Assembly (NCBI GenBank): GCA_942492625.1
Contig: CALOFM010000010.1
Coordinates: 1 to 64,000, forward strand
DNA length: 64,000 bases
Origin: Thiosymbion sp942492625
GTDB taxonomy: Bacteria; Pseudomonadota; Gammaproteobacteria; Chromatiales; Chromatiaceae
Direction: 5' to 3'
Shown: piece by piece, positions 59,645-64,000 of the stretch
How the letters are laid out: each line of letters begins with the position of its first letter
Position numbering within the stretch: position 1 is the stretch's first letter
Translations under genes and position numbers: made by a program
The notes under the pieces: generated by a model
Seen by the model: the letters and a program-made list of their open reading frames with translations, nothing else
Told to the model about the DNA's origin: nothing
Database searches by the model: none

Positions 59645-61696
59645 ATGCACAACAACCTGCCCTGCGTAGCCACACTTCCCACCCGTGTCCGCAAGCGTGA
59701 TGGCGGGGAGGTGCCATTCGACTCCCACAAGATCGAGTCCGCCATCGCGCGCGCCGGTCAGGCCAGCGGGGAATTCGGGGCACTGGAGGCGACCCTGCTC
59801 ACAGCCCAGGTGATCAAGGTCATCAGCCACCGCTCGGACCTGGGCCGCATGCCGGACATCGAGGGCATACAGGACGTGGTGGAGCAGACCCTGATCGCCG
59901 CCAATCACTTCGAGACCGCGCGCGCCTACATCGTCTACCGCGAGCAGCACAACAAGCTGCGCCAGGACCGACGCACCCTGGTAGACGTGGCCGGCTCCAT
60001 TAACGAGTACCTGGACCGCTCTGACTGGCGTGTGAACGCCAACGCCAACCAGGGCTACTCGCTCGGCGGGTTGATCCTGAACAGCTCAGGCAAGATGATC
60101 GCCAACTATTGGCTTTCCCACGTCTATCCGCCGGAGATCGGTGAGGCGCATCGGGAGGGAGATATCCACATCCACGACCTGGACATGCTCGCAGGCTACT
60201 GCGCCGGGTGGTCCCTGCGCACCTTGCTCGCCGAAGGGCTGAACGGGATACCGGGACGGGTGGAAGCAGGTCCCCCGAGGCACATGTCCTCCGCGGTGGG
60301 ACAGATCGTGAATTTCCTGGGGACGCTGCAGAACGAATGGGCGGGCGCCCAGGCATTCTCCAGCTTCGACACCTACATGGCCCCCTATGTACGCAGGGAC
60401 AATCTGAGCTACAGGCGGGTAAGGCAATATGTACAGGAACTTATTTACAACCTGAACGTGCCGTCGCGATGGGGGACCCAAACCCCCTTCACCAACCTGA
60501 CCTTCGACTGGGTCTGCCCGGAAGACCTGCGTGAGCAGGTGCCGGTGATCGCGGGCGAAGAGCAGCCCTTCACCTACGGCGACCTCCAGGCGGAGATGGA
60601 CCTGATCAACAAAGCCTATATCGAGGTGATGTCGGAGGGGGACGACAAGGGGCGCATCTTCACCTTTCCCATCCCCACCTACAACATCACCCCGGACTTT
60701 CCCTGGGAGAGCGAGAACGCGGACCTGCTGTTCGCCATGACTGCCAAGTACGGGCTGCCCTACTTCCAGAACTTCATCAACTCGGAGCTGACGCCGAACA
60801 TGGTGCGCTCCATGTGCTGCCGGTTGCAGCTCGACCTGCGCGAGCTGCTCAAGCGTGGCAACGGACTCTTCGGCTCGGCGGAGCAGACCGGCTCCATCGG
60901 CGTCGTAACCATCAACTGTGCCCGCCTGGGATTCCTGTACCGGGGTGAAGAGGAGGCGCTGTACGCCCGCCTCGACGCCCTGCTGGACATTGCCCGCAAC
61001 AGCCTGGAGATCAAGCGCAAAGTCATTGAGCGCCACCTGGACGCAGGACTCTTCCCCTACACCAAGCGGTTCTTGGGCACCCTGCGCAACCATTTCTCCA
61101 CCATCGGGGTGAACGGCATCAACGAGATGATCCGCAACTTCACCGGCGACGCCCACGACATCACCACCCAGCGGGGAAGGGCGTTAGCCGCCCGTTTCCT
61201 GGACCGGGTGCGCGAACGAATGCTCGAATTCCAGGAGCAGACCGGACACATGTACAACCTGGAGGCCACGCCGGCAGAGGGCACCACTTACCGCTTCGCC
61301 CGGGAGGACCGCAAGCGCTATCCACAGATCATCCAGTCCGGGACTGACAACGCACCCTACTACACCAACAGCTCGCAGCTCCCGGTGGGCTACACCGACG
61401 ATCCGTTTCACGCCCTTGAGATGCAGGAAGAGCTGCAGTCCAAGTACACCGGCGGAACCGTGCTGCACCTCTACATGAGCGAGCACATCTCCAGCATCGA
61501 TGCCTGCAAGCGCTTGGTGCGCCGGTCCTTGACCAACTTCCGCCTTCCTTACGTAACTGTGACGCCCATTTTCTCGATCTGCCCCAAGCACGGCTACATC
61601 CCGGGCGAGCACGAGTTCTGCCCCACCTGCGACCAGGACCTTATGGCCCGAAAGAGGGCGGAAGCCCGTAGCCAGGAGATCGGCGAGTGCGCCTGA
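59645..61696 (+). CDS. nrdD: Anaerobic ribonucleoside-triphosphate reductase, catalytic part without the glycyl-radical tail
   Basis: The 683-residue protein reduces NTPs to dNTPs without oxygen. I start at 59645 (GGGAGA upstream). Residues 8-100 are an ATP-cone (RVRKRDGGEVPFDSHKIESA). The barrel carries HREGDIHIHDLDML, NLNVPSRWGTQTPFTNLTFDW, and cysteine segments including MVRSMCCRLQLDL and TINCARLG. The zinc-site region is ICPKHGYIPGEHEFCPTC. The chain then ends (RKRAEARSQEIGECA) without the RVxGY glycyl-radical segment that normally closes NrdD. That segment is found in the next small ORF at 61790. The gene is preceded by an FNR-type site and followed by the radical-SAM activase nrdG. Confidence 0.93.
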   Translation: MHNNLPCVATLPTRVRKRDGGEVPFDSHKIESAIARAGQASGEFGALEATLLTAQVIKVISHRSDLGRMPDIEGIQDVVEQTLIAANHFETARAYIVYREQHNKLRQDRRTLVDVAGSINEYLDRSDWRVNANANQGYSLGGLILNSSGKMIANYWLSHVYPPEIGEAHREGDIHIHDLDMLAGYCAGWSLRTLLAEGLNGIPGRVEAGPPRHMSSAVGQIVNFLGTLQNEWAGAQAFSSFDTYMAPYVRRDNLSYRRVRQYVQELIYNLNVPSRWGTQTPFTNLTFDWVCPEDLREQVPVIAGEEQPFTYGDLQAEMDLINKAYIEVMSEGDDKGRIFTFPIPTYNITPDFPWESENADLLFAMTAKYGLPYFQNFINSELTPNMVRSMCCRLQLDLRELLKRGNGLFGSAEQTGSIGVVTINCARLGFLYRGEEEALYARLDALLDIARNSLEIKRKVIERHLDAGLFPYTKRFLGTLRNHFSTIGVNGINEMIRNFTGDAHDITTQRGRALAARFLDRVRERMLEFQEQTGHMYNLEATPAEGTTYRFAREDRKRYPQIIQSGTDNAPYYTNSSQLPVGYTDDPFHALEMQEELQSKYTGGTVLHLYMSEHISSIDACKRLVRRSLTNFRLPYVTVTPIFSICPKHGYIPGEHEFCPTCDQDLMARKRAEARSQEIGECA

Positions 61697-61716
61697 GCCT
61701 TTCTTGACCTATTCGC

Positions 61717-61743
61717 GATGGGCATCGCTTCGCTCCGCCCATC
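61717..61743. repeat. REP-like hairpin between the two NrdD pieces
   Basis: GATGGGC (61717-61723) and GCCCATC (61737-61743) bracket a loop ATCGCTTCGCTCC. Hairpins with this exact look are a frequent intergenic repeat in proteobacteria. It lies in the 93-base spacer between nrdD and the glycyl-radical ORF and has no T tract. Confidence 0.6.
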
Positions 61744-61789
61744 CTACCGATGTCGATTTCAAGTAAACGCAGAAATAAGGAGAGATGAA

Positions 61790-61978
61790 ATGAGCAATCC
61801 CGGAGTCATCGACCTGAAAGACGAGGAACGTACCCGCTGCGAGATCTGGACGAGGGTCATGGGTTACCACCGCCCCGTCTCGGCCTTCAACGCGGGGAAG
61901 CGCTCCGAGCACGCGGAGCGCCAATACTTCGTCGAGTCTTGGTCCGGGCAGGAGATTCGGGCCGATCGCGCGGCCTGA
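61790..61978 (+). CDS. nrdD: Glycyl-radical domain of NrdD as a separate small protein
   Basis: The 62-residue product starts at 61790 behind a strong AAGGAGAG site. It contains CEIWTRVMGYHRPVSAFNAGK, in which RVMGY matches the glycyl-radical loop (RVxGY) normally found at the C-terminus of full-length NrdD, followed by the usual basic ERQYF-type end. I infer that it docks on the large NrdD chain and supplies the radical glycine after activation by NrdG. A 93-base spacer with in-frame stops separates it from nrdD, and it has its own ribosome site, so this is a split gene rather than one frameshift. Confidence 0.8.
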   Translation: MSNPGVIDLKDEERTRCEIWTRVMGYHRPVSAFNAGKRSEHAERQYFVESWSGQEIRADRAA

Positions 61979-62041
61979 TCCAGGGTCGATGCGTACTGGC
62001 GCCGAACCTCGTAAGAACACTCGGCGCCGGCCCAAGCCAGA

Positions 62042-62668
62042 ATGGTTGAATCCCTGCGCATCGGTGGCCTCACGCCTCTGACCACCGTCGACTATCCGCG
62101 AGAGCTATCTGCGGTCGTTTTCTGCCAGGGCTGCCCCTGGCGCTGCCGCTACTGCCACAACGGTCATCTGCTCCCGGCCAGCGGCGACGGGCAGATCTCT
62201 TGGAATAAGGTACGTATCTTTCTGGAGGCACGTGTCGGACTGCTCGACGCCGTAGTTTTCAGCGGCGGGGAGCCCACCCTGCAGTCCGCCTTGCCGGCGG
62301 CCATGGAGGAGGTCAGGTCTCTGGGCTTCAAGATCGGCCTACACACCGCCGGCCCTTACCCGGACCGTCTGCGCCGCTTGTTGCCTTACCTCGACTGGGT
62401 GGGGCTGGATATCAAGGCGCTGCCCGACGACTATCCGCAGATCACAGGCGTGCCGGGTTCCGGAACGAAGGCATGGGAGAGCCTGCGACTGCTCCTCGAA
62501 ACGGATATAGAGTTGGAGATACGCACCACCCTGATGCCGGGCAGGAGCAGGGAAGCGGACATCCGGCCACTGGTGGACGCGCTGACCGCGGCCGGCGTAA
62601 GACACCATGTGCTCCAACGCTGCCGGACCGAGACAACCTTGGACCCATCGCTCCGCGAGCGGCAATAG
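62042..62668 (+). CDS. nrdG: Anaerobic ribonucleotide reductase activating protein (radical SAM)
   Basis: The 208-residue enzyme uses a 4Fe-4S cluster and S-adenosylmethionine to make the glycyl radical of NrdD. The cluster motif CPWRCRYCHNGHL (C-x3-C-x2-C) with a further Cys just before (CQGC), and SGGEPTLQ for SAM binding, are seen; GLDIKALPDDY follows. It resembles the NrdG2 type (TTVDYPRELSAVVFCQGC). It lies 63 bases after the glycyl-radical ORF, completing the nrdD-nrdD'-nrdG set. Confidence 0.93.
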   Translation: MVESLRIGGLTPLTTVDYPRELSAVVFCQGCPWRCRYCHNGHLLPASGDGQISWNKVRIFLEARVGLLDAVVFSGGEPTLQSALPAAMEEVRSLGFKIGLHTAGPYPDRLRRLLPYLDWVGLDIKALPDDYPQITGVPGSGTKAWESLRLLLETDIELEIRTTLMPGRSREADIRPLVDALTAAGVRHHVLQRCRTETTLDPSLRERQ

Positions 62669-62674
62669 GGCGGG

Positions 62675-62702
62675 GCTGGCCGCTGGCCGCTGGCCGCTGG
62701 CC
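62675..62702. repeat. Heptamer tandem repeat (GCTGGCC)4
   Basis: Four exact copies of GCTGGCC lie at 62675-62702, just after nrdG. A repeat of this kind can change copy number by slippage. It lies outside any supported gene. Confidence 0.85.
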
Positions 62703-62773
62703 AATTCCAGAGCACCAGTTGACGCCGCCGTCATCCACGCCTTTGTCGCCCCGGTCGATCGCGCTGTAGCGAT

Positions 62774-63106
62774 TCATCTTGGTGGTAGAGGCCCGCCCTT
62801 TTTACCGAACTCGCCCTTTTTGAATCTGTGGCGCTGTTTCTTGTCGCGAAAACCGCCGTTCGTATGAGCTCCCGCCCGGGCGGTCTGGACATAGATCTCG
62901 GGCTTGAACTCGAACCGGCGTTTGTGCGACCAACCGAGACCGGGCGGACGTCCTTCCGCCGGAGGGTTGCCAAGCGGCGGCCCATCGGTCGGGACGTTGA
63001 AGGTTCCGTCGTCCCTCTGTGCTTCCGCTGGCAGCACATTGTTGGCTTCCGCGTCGCGGGTGGTTTGCGTATCGCCCCCCTCAATCCGAATGGTTAATGC
63101 AGTCAC
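62774..63106 (-). CDS. Possible small basic protein, unknown
   Basis: An open frame of 110 codons starts at a GTG (63106). The product begins TALTIRIEGGDTQTTRDAEA and ends in a Lys/Arg/Gly-rich tail (KKQRHRFKKGEFGKKGG), predicted mostly disordered. There is no known motif and only a weak ribosome site. It is kept because its composition is protein-like and no competing gene covers 62669-63326, but it may be spurious. Confidence 0.35.
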   Translation of the reverse strand: MTALTIRIEGGDTQTTRDAEANNVLPAEAQRDDGTFNVPTDGPPLGNPPAEGRPPGLGWSHKRRFEFKPEIYVQTARAGAHTNGGFRDKKQRHRFKKGEFGKKGGPLPPR

Positions 63107-63326
63107 CCGGGACTGTCACTAGCAAGGCTAGGCTGCGCTTCAAGCCTTGTGCGCAAGAATTATCCGATCAGAGCAGTAGGACGTAATGACAATGCGGCGA
63201 AACGAGTTAGCCTCCGCCTAAGCCTAATTGATTAGGTATACTTTTCGCGCTCCATCAAAAGGGCGAAAGGCCCCGGGCGCACGACAGTATGCCTGGATTA
63301 CGCAATTGATCCGCGGGAGACGCGAC

Positions 63327-63956
63327 ATGAAACTCAGCTCCAACTCCATTACCGACGGCCAACCCATCCCGGGCGACTACGCCTTCTGTGTGCGGGATGC
63401 CGCGAACCACGTGGCCTTGGCACCGAACCGCAATCCCGACCTTGCGTGGACCGATCTGCCCGCCGGCACCCGCTCCCTGGTGCTGATCTGTCACGACCCG
63501 GACGTACCCAGCCGGGGGGACGACGTAAATCGGGAAGGGCGTTCGGTGCCCGCGGATCTCCCGCGCGTGGATTTCACCCACTGGGTGCTGGTGGACCTGA
63601 GTCCGGATCGTGGCGCCATCGCCGAGGGCGCGTTTTCTGCCGAAGTGACGGCGCGCGGTAAGGAGGGTCCGCAAGGGCCGGACGAAATCCGGCAAGGCAT
63701 CAACAATTACACGGATTGGTTCGCGGGAGATGCGGATATGGAGGGCGACTATTACGGCTACGACGGTCCCTGCCCGCCCTGGAACGACTCCATCGTCCAC
63801 CACTATCACTTCACACTTTACGCGCTGGATGTCGGCCGCTGCCCGGTCGAAGGGCGTTTCAGCCGAGACGACGTATTGGCAGCAATCGATGGCCATGTAC
63901 TGGGGGAGGCGAGCATCATGGGCACCTACAGCCTCAATCCCGAGGTAACTGCTTAA
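63327..63956 (+). CDS. PEBP-family (YbhB/YbcL-like) protein
   Basis: The 209-residue product starts at 63327 behind GGGAGA. The phosphatidylethanolamine-binding-protein fold is seen in LVLICHDPDVPSRG (the DPD ligand-site motif), DFTHWVLVDLSPD (HWV), and YGYDGPCPPWNDSIVHHYHFTLYALD (GPCPP and the HHYHF strand). No signal peptide is present. An insert with PDEIRQGINNYTDWFAGD widens one loop compared with E. coli YbhB. The biological role of bacterial PEBPs is not settled. The stop overlaps the next start (TAATG). Confidence 0.9.
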   Translation: MKLSSNSITDGQPIPGDYAFCVRDAANHVALAPNRNPDLAWTDLPAGTRSLVLICHDPDVPSRGDDVNREGRSVPADLPRVDFTHWVLVDLSPDRGAIAEGAFSAEVTARGKEGPQGPDEIRQGINNYTDWFAGDADMEGDYYGYDGPCPPWNDSIVHHYHFTLYALDVGRCPVEGRFSRDDVLAAIDGHVLGEASIMGTYSLNPEVTA

Positions 63957-64000
63957 TGGCAAACAGTTCGCGGATGTCACCGACCGAATTGCGGGATACG
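63956..64000 (+). CDS. Start of a downstream gene, cut by the window
   Basis: An ATG at 63956 overlaps the PEBP stop by one base (TAATG) and opens MANSSRMSPTELRDT to the window end. The coupling suggests a real gene in the same operon. Fifteen residues are too few to name it. Confidence 0.4.
   Translation, partial: MANSSRMSPTELRDT

Noticed and set aside
1..64000. CRISPR array, rRNA or tRNA genes
   Set aside because: I saw no regularly spaced direct repeats of CRISPR size and no recognisable tRNA or rRNA sequence on reading both strands; a covariance scan was not possible.

Overview
The window is high-GC bacterial DNA that most resembles a gammaproteobacterium able to fix CO2. The pointers are a phosphoribulokinase gene, a complete rnfABCDGE operon, the gammaproteobacterial order miaB-ybeZ-ybeY-corC, divergent mrp/metG genes, and a pseudomonad-style minor pilin cluster (fimT-pilV-pilW-pilX-pilY1-pilE). 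A sulfur-oxidising or related chemolithoautotroph is a fair inference, but nothing here names a species.

Layout. Positions 1-3783 are a scrapyard. A PAS-GAF-HisKA_3 sensor kinase gene (minus strand) is fused at its 5' side to the start of another gene, interrupted by a group II intron with its own reverse transcriptase, and cut at its 3' side next to the start of a transposase gene. Positions 4121-9123 hold an outer-membrane beta-barrel protein, a lipoprotein hydrolase and a two-gene TIR/TPR module. Positions 10326-21477 hold a 3213-residue secreted mosaic protein and a two-domain DUF4082 relative. Positions 21681-24732 hold a tyrosine phosphatase, broken transposases, a broken NifX-like gene and an SGNH hydrolase. 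Positions 24846-29890 form one minus-strand run: ferritin, a 27-residue Cys/Lys-rich peptide, a membrane-fusion protein and an RND pump. Positions 30147-34611 carry dcd-mrp divergent from metG. A Phd/PIN toxin-antitoxin pair with a stop codon inside the toxin precedes the rnf operon (36027-41314). A hybrid histidine kinase, prk and the miaB-ybeZ-ybeY-corC operon follow (41420-48777). The minor pilin operon occupies 51135-59214. Anaerobic ribonucleotide reduction (nrdD, a separate glycyl-radical ORF, nrdG) occupies 59645-62668, and a PEBP-family gene closes the window.

How it fits together. Phosphoribulokinase regenerates the Rubisco substrate, and Rnf couples ferredoxin/NAD electron transfer to an ion gradient. 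The anaerobic ribonucleotide reductase genes sit behind a perfect FNR/Anr-type site placed about 42 bases from a likely start point, so anaerobic control looks direct. The minor pilins and PilY1, which carries an added discoidin-like domain, would prime type IV pili and adhesion. The TIR protein (cytoplasmic TIR, one membrane span, glycine-rich tail outside) and the exported TPR protein share a glycine-rich motif and look like a membrane-spanning sensor/effector pair.

Caution: several conserved genes (mrp, metG, the RND pump) each carry one or two single-base frameshifts, which suggests sequence errors, or real gene decay, in this assembly.
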